Assembly (NCBI GenBank): GCA_015063225.1
Contig: SUSU01000006.1
Span: 1-64,000 of the forward strand
DNA: 64,000 bases
Direction of reading: 5' to 3'
Source of the DNA: Thermoplasmata archaeon
GTDB taxonomy: Archaea; Thermoplasmatota; Thermoplasmata; Methanomassiliicoccales; Methanomethylophilaceae
Each line of letters begins with the position of its first letter. Position 1 is the first letter of the stretch. The notes under the pieces are model-generated. The model had not been told where the DNA came from. It was given only the letters and a program-made list of their open reading frames with translations, and made no database searches. A program made the position numbers and the translations under genes. Shown here piece by piece: positions 16,341-23,342 of this stretch.

Positions 16341-17351
16341 ATGAATACGAAGGATGAGATCGTCAGGATATTCGACGACAAGGGCGGGGACACTCATCCC
16401 CCTGCGATCTTCACTCAGACCGGCACCGTCGGTCAGATGGAGGCCTGCGGGGCTTCCTGGCCGGAGGCCAATTTCGATGCCACGAAGATGGCGGAATTGG
16501 CCCTTCAGCCCAGCCGGATGTTCGGTTTCGCCACCGCCCGCATCCCGTTCTGCATCACCGTCGATGCGGATGCCTTCGGATGCGAGATCTTCGAGGGCAC
16601 CTCGTCCTCGCAGCCCTCCGTGAGGGGTTCGAAGTACCGCACCGATTACGGTTTCGTCCCCGTTCCCGATGACCTCATCTCCCCCGACGAGTTCGTCTCG
16701 AGCAAGCGCGTAACCACTGTGCTCGAGGCCGGGAGGATCCTCTCCGGCCATGAGGAACTGTTCCTGGTATCGGGGATGAACGGCCCCGTGGCCTGCATCA
16801 ACAACCTGCTCGGGATGGAGAGCGTCCTCATGGCGCTCATGATGGAACCCGAGACCGTTACCTCCTGGCTCGATGCGATCACTCCCCACATGGAAGTCTA
16901 TTCATCTGCCCTCGCTGAGGTCTCGGACGACGTGATGATCATCGAGGAAGCCTCTTCCGAGATAGTGCCTCCCGAGTGTTTCGATACCGTCTTCGCTCCC
17001 TATCTTCCCAAGGTCATAAAGAGCGCTCAGAAACATTCTTTCTGCACCACCCACACCTGCGGGAGCACCCTCGACGTCGCCGACAGGCTGTCCGCCCTCG
17101 GCATGGACGGCATCTCCCTGGAGGCCTCGGCCGACCCGGAGAGGTATATCGAGCTCATCGGCCGCCGTACCCTCGCTCTCGGATGTGTAAACCCCGTGGG
17201 GACCCTCCTCCAGAAGGGCCCTGCGGATGTGATCGCCGAGGCGAAGCGTTCCGCGGAGGTCGGTTTCGACATCGTCACCCCCGAGTGCGGCGTTCCTCCG
17301 CAGACCCCGAACGAGAACCTGATGGCGCTGTCGCATTACCGCGAATCCTGA
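16341..17351 (+). CDS. MtaA/MtbA-family methylcobalamin:CoM methyltransferase-like protein
   Basis: This 336-aa uroporphyrinogen-decarboxylase-superfamily protein has the zinc site of the methylcobalamin:coenzyme M methyltransferases: His-x-Cys in 'TTHTCGSTLDVADRL' and the distal Cys in 'TPECGVPPQTPNENL'. N-terminal 'PPAIFTQTGTVGQMEACG' and 'VSGMNGPVA' are also typical. It would move methyl groups from a methylated corrinoid protein to coenzyme M or another thiol. No corrinoid protein or substrate methyltransferase is adjacent; the next gene (12 nt away) is an MFS permease. Which methyl donor it serves is unknown. Confidence 0.85.
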   Translation: MNTKDEIVRIFDDKGGDTHPPAIFTQTGTVGQMEACGASWPEANFDATKMAELALQPSRMFGFATARIPFCITVDADAFGCEIFEGTSSSQPSVRGSKYRTDYGFVPVPDDLISPDEFVSSKRVTTVLEAGRILSGHEELFLVSGMNGPVACINNLLGMESVLMALMMEPETVTSWLDAITPHMEVYSSALAEVSDDVMIIEEASSEIVPPECFDTVFAPYLPKVIKSAQKHSFCTTHTCGSTLDVADRLSALGMDGISLEASADPERYIELIGRRTLALGCVNPVGTLLQKGPADVIAEAKRSAEVGFDIVTPECGVPPQTPNENLMALSHYRES

Positions 17352-17362
17352 GACCTGATCCG

Positions 17363-18544
17363 ATGGGCGGGAATGCCGGTATCGTCACGGGCCGTTTCAT
17401 CGCTGCAGCGGCCTCATGCTTCTTCATGACGTTGGTGTTTTTCGCCCATTTCTCCGCCACGCCGTCCTATTCCATGGACCGCATGGGGACGGACGCAGCC
17501 CTCGCGGGTTTCGTCGCGGGCGTGTTCATCCTCGGCGATATCGCCGGGAGGATACTGCTCAGAAACCGCATCTGGCTCATCGGCCCCAACCGCTTATGCC
17601 TCCTCTCCATGGCGGCCGGTACGGGGATATCCGTCCTGTATTTCCTGACCGATGATGTGACCGCGGTATGTCTTATCGGCGTTGTTCACGGGTTCACCTA
17701 CGGCGTCGCGGAACTCTGCGTATTCGCAAGGGTGACCGCGGACCTGCCTGAGTCGGTCAGGGGGAAGGGACTCGGTTACTTCACGCTCAGCTACAGCCTC
17801 GCCTGCGCACTCGGACCGTTCCTCAGCATCGTGATGGTGAACGAGGGTCTCTACGACGAGGTCTTCATGCTGGGATTGGCGGCTTCCGCTCTGTCCGCGG
17901 TATGCGCACTCGCGATGGGGAGGGATACCCCGCCCGAGGACAATCTCGATGAATCCGCCGATGTCCCACAGCATAATGCGGTCCTCGGTGCGCTGCCCAT
18001 ATCCGTCATCACCCTCGTCTTCCTGATCTCGTATTCCGGAGTCCTGACTTTCATCGCCCCCTATGGCATCGAAATGGGCATCGAATCCTACGCCGCGGTC
18101 TTCTACATCGTATTGGCAATCGCCACCGTGGTGAGCCGCATACTGATAATGGGGAGGTACGACCGCATCGGACCCGACCTCGTCCTCATCCCGACCTTCA
18201 TCATCTTTACCATCGGGATGGTCCTCATGGGTTTCGCTTCCGTGGGTGCCGTCCTGCTGGTCTCCGCTTTCCTCATCGGCCTTGCGCTCGGCACGGTGAT
18301 GTCATCGAGCCAGGTGATTGCTGTGGAGGGCCTTCATCCGAGGGAACAGGGTACCGCCCTCGCCACCGTACAGGTGTTCATAGACCTGTCATACATCATC
18401 GGACCCGTTGCGTACGGGGCGGTCCTCTCCGGCACCGGCTACTCGGACTGCTACATGATAATGGGTATCCTGGGTATCGTGGCCCTGCTGATGTACCTGC
18501 TGACCTGTTCGTCCTTCGCGGGAAAAAGAAAGAGGGGTCACTGA
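17363..18544 (+). CDS. Major facilitator superfamily transporter
   Basis: This 393-aa membrane protein with about 12 helices starts at ATG 17363 ('MGGNAGIVTGRFIAAAASCF'); the longer track ORF reads through the methyltransferase gene in another frame and is rejected. MFS features include the N-terminal Arg-ending first helix, 'GFVAGVFILGDIAGRILL' (motif A-like loop between helices 2 and 3) and the central hydrophilic loop around residue 195. It is transcriptionally linked to the methyltransferase gene, so it may import a methylated compound or export a product; that is inference. Confidence 0.85.
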   Translation: MGGNAGIVTGRFIAAAASCFFMTLVFFAHFSATPSYSMDRMGTDAALAGFVAGVFILGDIAGRILLRNRIWLIGPNRLCLLSMAAGTGISVLYFLTDDVTAVCLIGVVHGFTYGVAELCVFARVTADLPESVRGKGLGYFTLSYSLACALGPFLSIVMVNEGLYDEVFMLGLAASALSAVCALAMGRDTPPEDNLDESADVPQHNAVLGALPISVITLVFLISYSGVLTFIAPYGIEMGIESYAAVFYIVLAIATVVSRILIMGRYDRIGPDLVLIPTFIIFTIGMVLMGFASVGAVLLVSAFLIGLALGTVMSSSQVIAVEGLHPREQGTALATVQVFIDLSYIIGPVAYGAVLSGTGYSDCYMIMGILGIVALLMYLLTCSSFAGKRKRGH

Positions 18545-18816
18545 TCGGATACGGACAGTTCGAGCTTCCCGAGCTTAGCGAAGATCTGAAGGACCGTACC
18601 CTCCCTGAACATGAACGTTCCCGAGGTGCGGATGCCGTGGAAGACGGACACCTCGACGAAATGCTCCCCGGGTTCTACGTCGAAGAAGATGGTGCCGTTG
18701 ACGGTGATCTTCCCCACGTGCTTGTGGTCGACGGAGACGTGGAGGACGACGTTAGGCATCGAGAGGGTGTTCTTCCTCTTCACGGTGATCCTGACCTTGC
18801 CTTCCTCCGGGTCCAT
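18538..18816 (-). CDS. Small beta-rich hypothetical protein
   Basis: This 92-aa protein from ATG 18816 has alternating hydrophobic residues ('NVVLHVSVDHKHVGKITVNG') and 'DVEPGEHFVEVSV', which resembles a single PEGA-like or Ig-like beta domain without a signal peptide. ATTTATC lies about 29 nt upstream. It overlaps the end of the MFS gene by 7 bp, tail to tail. Function unknown. Confidence 0.65.
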   Translation of the reverse strand: MDPEEGKVRITVKRKNTLSMPNVVLHVSVDHKHVGKITVNGTIFFDVEPGEHFVEVSVFHGIRTSGTFMFREGTVLQIFAKLGKLELSVSDQ

Positions 18817-18889
18817 GCCCCTGCGATGCTGATGCCCGATAAATCGTTGACTGTGGTTGTTTATATCCTGCGGTTTCCATCATCATGGC

Positions 18890-19204
18890 ATGAAGGACGT
18901 CAGGATAACCGTCATGCGCATCATCCGCCACGACGACCTCATCTCCCGGTTCGAGAACCCCATCGAGCACGCCTGTGACATGCTCGAGGGGATGGTGTTC
19001 GTCTCCCATGACGCTTCGAAGCCCGAGGGTATGTGCGATGCCGCCTGGCGCGTGATGCTCCCCTATGTCAGGGAACTCGCCGAGGGAGGGGGCAATTTCT
19101 TCGACGGGTGGATGAAGGACCCCTATTCAGCTATGATATCCTGTGACGACGGATTCCGTCCCGTTTCTTTCTTATTAGAGACCGTTATTGGTGAATCTGA
19201 GTAA
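18890..19204 (+). CDS. TIGR04076 family protein
   Basis: This 104-aa protein starts at ATG 18890 ('MKDVRITVMRIIRHDDLI'), 29 nt after a TTATAT box; the nearby ATG at 18884 is out of frame. 'ENPIEHACDMLEGMVF', then Cys-Asp-Ala-Ala-Trp and 'DPYSAMISCDDGFRPVSF' match the small conserved protein family TIGR04076 (common in anaerobes, function unknown), which has paired Cys and a C-terminal C-x-D-G-x-R-P-V motif. Divergent from 18538-18816. Confidence 0.7.
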   Translation: MKDVRITVMRIIRHDDLISRFENPIEHACDMLEGMVFVSHDASKPEGMCDAAWRVMLPYVRELAEGGGNFFDGWMKDPYSAMISCDDGFRPVSFLLETVIGESE

Positions 19205-19241
19205 TAATGTATATTTCTATACACTAATGTATATATTATAG
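19205..19241 (+). promoter_or_regulatory. Promoter and candidate operator of trpB2
   Basis: TAATGTATAT occurs at 19205 and again at 19225, exactly 20 bp (two helical turns) apart. GTATA-TTTC-TATAC forms a palindrome at 19209-19222. The second repeat overlaps the TATA box (TATATATTATA) 30 nt before the ATG. This looks like a dimer-binding repressor site. Confidence 0.55.
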
Positions 19242-19259
19242 ACATCAGATTGACCAGGC

Positions 19260-20594
19260 ATGTCTATCCCTAAGGATGCTAGAATCAATCTCTCTCCGGA
19301 AGACATTCCGAAGAAATGGTACAACTTCGCCGCCGAGGTCCCCGATATCAAACCCCCGATCAACCCCGGGACCAAAGAGCCCGCCAAGCCCGAGGACTTC
19401 GAGCCCATCTTCTGTAAGGAGATCATCAGGCAGGAGGGCTCCACGGAGAGGTTCATCAACATCCCCGAGGAGGTCCGCGACAACCTCATCTACCTCAACC
19501 GCCCCGCTCCCCTGCAGAGGGCGTACAGGCTCGAGAAGGCTCTGAAGACCCCCGCCAGGATCTACTTCAAGAGGGAGGACATGAGCCCCCTCGGAAGCCA
19601 CAAGGGTAACACCGCCCTCGCTCAGGCGTTCTACAACGCCGATGCCGGTATCCACACCCTCACCACCGAGACCGGTGCCGGCCAGTGGGGAACCGCCCTC
19701 GCCATGGTCTCCAACCTCTACGACATCAAGACTACTGTTTTCATGGTCAAGGGAAGCTTCATGGCGAAGCCCCTGAGGAAGACCATCATCAACACCTACG
19801 GCGCCACTATCTACGCCTCCCCGTCCGAGTACACCGAGTTCGGGAAGAAGGTGCTCAAGGAGCACCCCGACACCTCCGGTTCCCTCGGTATCGCCATCTC
19901 CGAGGCCTGCGAGATGGCCGCCAAGGACGAGCACACCTGCTATTCCCTGGGATCTGTGCTGAACCATGTCATGCTCCATCAGTCCGTCATCGGTCTCGAG
20001 ACCATGCAGCAGATGGACATCGGCGAGATCGACCCCGACTACGTCATCGCCTGCGCCGGAGGAGGCTCCAACTTCGCCGGAATGGTCCTCCCCATGCTCG
20101 GTGAGAAGATGGCCGGAAGGAAGTTCGCCGACACCCAGTTCATCGCCGTCGAGCCCAAGGCCGCCCCGTCCCTCACCAAGGGAGAGTACAAGTACGACTA
20201 CGGGGACACCGCCGGGTTTACCCCGCTCCTCATGATGTACACCCTCGGAAGCGACTACATCCCCTCCGCCATCCACGCCGGAGGACTCAGGTACCACGGG
20301 ATGTCTCCGCTGGTCTCCGCCGCCTACGACAGGAACCTCATCACCGCCCGCTCCTACGACCAGACGCAGACCTTCGAGGCCGGTCTCATGTTCGCCAGGA
20401 CCGAGGGCATCATCCCCGCTCCCGAATCCTGCCACGCCCTCAAGGCCGCCATCGACGTCGCCCTCGAGTGCAAGGAGAAGAAGGAGGAGAAGGACATCGT
20501 GTTCTGCCTCTCCGGACACGGTCTGCTCGACCTGTACGGCTACGAGCAGTACATGGACGGCACCCTCCCCTCCTCCGACAGGAACGATCTCTGA
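19260..20594 (+). CDS. Tryptophan synthase beta-like enzyme, TrpB2 type
   Basis: This 444-aa PLP-dependent enzyme has the PLP lysine in 'SPLGSHKGNTALAQAFY', 'TETGAGQWGTALAM' after it, and the phosphate-binding glycine loop 'CAGGGSNFAG'. The N-terminal extension ('KKWYNFAAEVPDIKPPINPG') and length identify the TrpB2 group, which is usually not in trp operons and can work without TrpA. It would make tryptophan from indole and serine, possibly for indole salvage. It is alone here behind a repeat-containing promoter. Confidence 0.93.
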   Translation: MSIPKDARINLSPEDIPKKWYNFAAEVPDIKPPINPGTKEPAKPEDFEPIFCKEIIRQEGSTERFINIPEEVRDNLIYLNRPAPLQRAYRLEKALKTPARIYFKREDMSPLGSHKGNTALAQAFYNADAGIHTLTTETGAGQWGTALAMVSNLYDIKTTVFMVKGSFMAKPLRKTIINTYGATIYASPSEYTEFGKKVLKEHPDTSGSLGIAISEACEMAAKDEHTCYSLGSVLNHVMLHQSVIGLETMQQMDIGEIDPDYVIACAGGGSNFAGMVLPMLGEKMAGRKFADTQFIAVEPKAAPSLTKGEYKYDYGDTAGFTPLLMMYTLGSDYIPSAIHAGGLRYHGMSPLVSAAYDRNLITARSYDQTQTFEAGLMFARTEGIIPAPESCHALKAAIDVALECKEKKEEKDIVFCLSGHGLLDLYGYEQYMDGTLPSSDRNDL

Positions 20595-20602
20595 AACCCA
20601 TT

Positions 20603-20629
20603 ACCGGGCTCCGGCCCGGTTCCTTTTTC
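20603..20629 (+). terminator. Terminator of trpB2
   Basis: ACCGGGC-TCC-GGCCCGGT hairpin followed by TTCCTTTTT. Confidence 0.7.
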
Positions 20630-20631
20630 CC

Positions 20632-20942
20632 ATCAACACGCTGGTAACCTAACCCGTCATCAACACGGAGGTCACCTATCCCCGCCGGATCACGTGTAGT
20701 TCACCGCCGTGTTGGTCACTATTCGTTCCGGGTCTCCCGTACACGCTTTTCCGGAGGGTCGGAAGCCCGATACGGTGCCTGGGATGGCCCAGGGGCAAAA
20801 ATAGCATGCTGAAGGTAGGTAAGTCCCTTCGTCGATGATGCGGCTACCTGGGCCGTTCTAGGTGTAAACGGGGGCAAGTCCGCTCGGACGGTCCCCATCA
20901 ACACGGAGGTCACCTACGCCTCACCAACACGCTGGTAACCTA
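20632..20942. repeat. Cluster of five ~20-bp repeats around a non-coding element
   Basis: The consensus is A(T/C)CAACACG(GA/CT)GGT(C/A)ACCTA. Copies lie at 20632-20651 (CT type), 20659-20678 (GA type), 20697-20716 (inverted), 20897-20916 (GA type) and 20923-20942 (CT type). The outer pairs are spaced 27 and 26 nt apart, giving a CT-GA ... GA-CT arrangement. Each copy has GGTxACC, a near-palindrome. No such copy was seen elsewhere in the window. Confidence 0.7.
20741..20896. ncRNA. Candidate structured RNA between the repeats
   Basis: The interval has no ORF but several strong hairpins: CCTGGG-ATGG-CCCAGG, GGTAGGTAAGTCC ... GGCTACC, and GGGG-GCAA-GTCC-GCTC-GGAC-GGT-CCCC (two stacked stems with an internal loop). 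Strand is undetermined. RNase P and SRP RNA signatures were looked for and not found. The call as a transcribed RNA is inference. Confidence 0.4.
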
Positions 20943-20967
20943 TGCTACAAAAGAAATCTGGCTCTTA

Positions 20968-20997
20968 TGAAAAATAAGGGGTGTTTCACACCCCTAA
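20968..20997 (-). terminator. Terminator of the NifX-like gene
   Basis: On the minus strand AGGGGTGTGAAACACCCCT is followed by TATTTTTC, beginning about 8 nt after the TAA. The symmetric hairpin could also stop plus-strand transcription. Confidence 0.7.
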
Positions 20998-21001
20998 AAG
21001 T

Positions 21002-21373
21002 TTAGTGGTGGCAGCCGCCCTGACAGCTGTGACCGCCGTCGTGGTGGCCGCAGGTGGGGTCGGTACTCGAGGAGAGGTTACCCGCGAGGAACGCCTCGAC
21101 GGCCTTGTCGGAGTCACCGCTGTTGCCGGGATAGGTCTCGATACCCATCCTGCCGAGGGCCATGATTGCTCCTCCTCCGACTCCTCCGCATATGAGCTTG
21201 GAGACGCCGAGGTTCTTGAGGTAGACCGTGAGGGCCTCATGCCCTGCGCCGCCGTTGTCGATGACGCGGGAGGAGACGACCTTGTTGTCCTCGATCTCGT
21301 AGAGCTTGAACTGCTGCGTGTGTCCGAAATGCTGGAAGATTTCGCCGTTCCAGTATGTGGTAGCGATTATCAT
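21002..21373 (-). CDS. NifX/NifB-type FeMo-cofactor-binding domain protein with Cys/His tail
   Basis: This 123-aa protein starts at ATG 21373 ('MIIATTYWNGEIFQHFGHTQ'). The N-terminal ~100 residues are a dinitrogenase iron-molybdenum cofactor-binding domain ('FGHTQQFKLYEIEDNKV', 'LICGGVGGGAIMALGRMGI'). It ends with a metal-binding-looking tail, 'CGHHDGGHSCQGGCHH'. In organisms without nitrogenase these proteins bind Fe-S or heterometal clusters in Mrp/ApbC-linked maturation. No nif genes are present here. Confidence 0.88.
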   Translation of the reverse strand: MIIATTYWNGEIFQHFGHTQQFKLYEIEDNKVVSSRVIDNGGAGHEALTVYLKNLGVSKLICGGVGGGAIMALGRMGIETYPGNSGDSDKAVEAFLAGNLSSSTDPTCGHHDGGHSCQGGCHH

Positions 21374-21432
21374 CAGGCAACAAGGATGCTCTTCGGATAG
21401 ATAGCACTATCCCGAAATCGGATTGTCATCGG

Positions 21433-21597
21433 TCAACCGAGCAGAATGTTCTTCGCAACGGTCCATACGGCGAGTGCGATGAGGATGAAGCCGCCTATGT
21501 AGCCAGCCGTCTTGGACCTGTTTGCGCCGAAACGGCTCCCGATGTACATCCCTAATGTGCTGAGGATGTCCAGGGACAGGAATGCGGCGATAATCAT
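21433..21597 (-). pseudogene. MntP-like manganese efflux pump, C-terminal fragment
   Basis: The 54-codon frame 'MIIAAFLSLDILSTLGMYIG' ... 'GYIGGFILIALAVWTVAKN' matches the last helix pair of the ~190-aa MntP (DUF204) family. Nothing upstream in the frame looks like the N-terminal two-thirds, so this is probably the remainder of a deleted gene. It could be expressed as a small two-helix protein, since it has its own ATG. Confidence 0.5.
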
Positions 21598-21747
21598 TTT
21601 GAACCGTGGTTTGGGGTTGCAAACCGGGGCCGGTATATGCCCGAAATGCTGTGATGGGTAATCCCGGAGCGCAGGATTTGACTATGGGTTCCTACCCGAA
21701 ACGTCAAAGAGCCAAAACATATTATCCGACCGCATCGCTTCCTAATT

Positions 21748-22707
21748 GTGAACGCTGCCTGGTTGCACCCGCTGCTAATGGTCGTTGCCGCGATTGCCGG
21801 TCTGGCCGCAGGCAGTATATCCGGTGCCGACGAATCCATATCCTGGCTCATCGAACCGTTCCTCATCGTCATGCTCTTCTCGGTGTTCCTCTGCATCGAT
21901 GTCGGGGATGTCGGCAGGTCTCTTTCAAACAGGCGTTTCCTGTTCGCTGCACTTCTCATAAACTTCGTTTGGACCCCCGTTCTCGCATATCTCCTCGGAA
22001 TCGGATTCTTCGGGGATTCAGTCGATGCGAGGATCGGGCTGATAATGCTCCTCGTCACGCCCTGTACCGATTGGTATCTCGTTTTCACCTCGATCGCCAA
22101 GGGGAATGTCCCCCTCAGCGGTTCCCTGCTGCCGTTCAACCTGGTCCTCCAGGTCCTGCTTCTTCCGGTCTACATAGAACTGTTCGTGGGTTCTGACGCA
22201 TCCTTCGATATGCTCAGGATGTTCATCGACATGGGGATTATTCTCATCCCCCTAGCCGCGGCCGCCGTCGTGAGAATCATCGCCTCCAGCTGCGCCCCCG
22301 TCCTCAGGATCACGGAATCAGTGAATTCCAGGGCGGATTCGATTCAGCTTTTCTTCCTCTGTCTTGCTATCGCGGTCATGTTCGCGGCCGAGAGCACCGT
22401 CCTCTCCGATAATTTGGGATTGTTGGCCGAGACCCTTCTCCCACTCATCGCTTTCTTCGTCATAAACTACATTCTGGCTCATATGGTTTCCAGGATGTTG
22501 TCCTTCCCCTATGACGACTGCACATCCTTGACGTTCACCACCATGGCGAGGAACTCCCCGTTGGCCCTTGCCATCGCAGTCATGGTCTTCCCGGACCAGC
22601 CCATAGTCATGCTGATGCTGGTCATCGGCCCACTGATCGAACTCCCCATACTGTCGGTGGCGGCGAGTCTGCGTCTCAGGGGCAGGAAATCAGCCCAATC
22701 CTCGTGA
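21748..22707 (+). CDS. ACR3/BASS-family permease
   Basis: This 319-aa membrane protein has about ten helices. 'LLVTPCTDWYLVFTSIAKGN' corresponds to the conserved Cys-containing helix of ACR3 arsenite exporters, and 'TTMARNSPLALAIAVMVFP' to the second conserved region of the bile-acid:Na+ symporter superfamily. The start is GTG 21748, about 27 nt after a CATATTATCC box, so it is probably leaderless. It lies just upstream of an HxlR-type regulator with conserved cysteines, which fits a metalloid-responsive unit, but the substrate is unproven. Confidence 0.8.
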   Translation: MNAAWLHPLLMVVAAIAGLAAGSISGADESISWLIEPFLIVMLFSVFLCIDVGDVGRSLSNRRFLFAALLINFVWTPVLAYLLGIGFFGDSVDARIGLIMLLVTPCTDWYLVFTSIAKGNVPLSGSLLPFNLVLQVLLLPVYIELFVGSDASFDMLRMFIDMGIILIPLAAAAVVRIIASSCAPVLRITESVNSRADSIQLFFLCLAIAVMFAAESTVLSDNLGLLAETLLPLIAFFVINYILAHMVSRMLSFPYDDCTSLTFTTMARNSPLALAIAVMVFPDQPIVMLMLVIGPLIELPILSVAASLRLRGRKSAQSS

Positions 22708-22775
22708 TAATCTGTGATAATCACTCGGTTTAGAAAAGATACTAAATATCTAACCGCTCATGGTCGCCCGATATC

Positions 22776-23132
22776 ATGGACCACAGCTGTACCGTCTACC
22801 GCACAATGGATTATCTTTCCCGCAGATGGGCGGTACTGATCCTCTGTGAGCTCAACAAGGGCGAGGAATGGAAGCGTTTCTCCGACATCCGTAGGTCTAT
22901 GAAGGACGTCACCCCCAAGATCCTCACCGAGCGCCTCAGGGAACTCGAGGCGGAGGGACTGGTGGAGAACAGGGTGGATTCCTCCTGTGTTCCCATCAGG
23001 AGCGAGTACCGTCTCACCCCCGCTAGCCGCGAGCTCATGGACGTCATCCACGAACTCAAGATGTGGGCGCTGAAATGGAAGATCGATAATCCTGATTGCG
23101 CCAAATCGAACTGCCAATTCTGCGAATTGTGA
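22776..23132 (+). CDS. HxlR-family winged-helix transcriptional regulator
   Basis: This 118-aa protein has the HxlR/MarR-like core 'TMDYLSRRWAVLILCELNKG', 'RFSDIRRSMKDVTPKILTER' and 'LRELEAEGLVENRV'. An N-terminal Cys (residue 5), a Cys at about residue 75 and a C-terminal cluster 'CAKSNCQFCEL' suggest thiol, redox or metal sensing. Upstream, GTGATAATC occurs twice with a 10-bp period (22704, 22714), a candidate autoregulatory site. It may control the ACR3-like gene before it, the symporter after it, or both. Confidence 0.88.
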   Translation: MDHSCTVYRTMDYLSRRWAVLILCELNKGEEWKRFSDIRRSMKDVTPKILTERLRELEAEGLVENRVDSSCVPIRSEYRLTPASRELMDVIHELKMWALKWKIDNPDCAKSNCQFCEL

Positions 23133-23180
23133 TGTTTTTCCCGTTCGGATTATATATCACATTGAAGTACGGTGTGTTAA

Positions 23181-23197
23181 GTGCTAACAATTAGCAC
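23181..23197 (+). promoter_or_regulatory. Palindromic operator at the symporter promoter
   Basis: GTGCTAA-CAA-TTAGCAC is a perfect 7-bp inverted repeat about 30 nt after the TATA box (TATATATC, 23151), so it lies at or just after the transcription start. A bound dimer would block initiation or elongation. Confidence 0.6.
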
Positions 23198-23210
23198 GCG
23201 GATTGATAGA

Positions 23211-23342
23211 ATGAGTTTCTTCGGTTTGACGGACCCGTGGATCATCGGAGCGTACATCGGATGCTTCATCAGCGTGATCCTGTGCTGCTACGTGGGATTG
23301 AAGGCTAAAGGCCTCTCTGACGATGATGAGGGTGAGGACTGA
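23211..23342 (+). CDS. Symporter small accessory protein
   Basis: This 43-aa protein, absent from the ORF track, reads 'MSFFGLTDPWIIGAYIGCFI', one helix, and an acidic tail ('LSDDDEGED'). Its TGA overlaps the symporter ATG (TGATG). The motif D-P-W-I-x-G-A-Y matches the small one-helix subunits encoded before many SSS-family symporters. It probably assembles with the next gene's product. Confidence 0.8.
   Translation: MSFFGLTDPWIIGAYIGCFISVILCCYVGLKAKGLSDDDEGED

Noticed and set aside
19245-20519. 424-aa minus-strand ORF
   Set aside because: Antisense to trpB2, Gly/Val/Asp-rich, no motif.
20741-20896. RNase P RNA or SRP RNA
   Set aside because: The conserved RNase P motifs (GAGGAAAGUCC, ACAGAA) and the SRP helix 8 motif (GUCAGG..GGAAGG..AGCAGC) are absent on both strands.
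20632-20942. CRISPR array
   Set aside because: Only five repeats of ~20 bp, one inverted, spacings 7 to ~180 nt; no cas genes.
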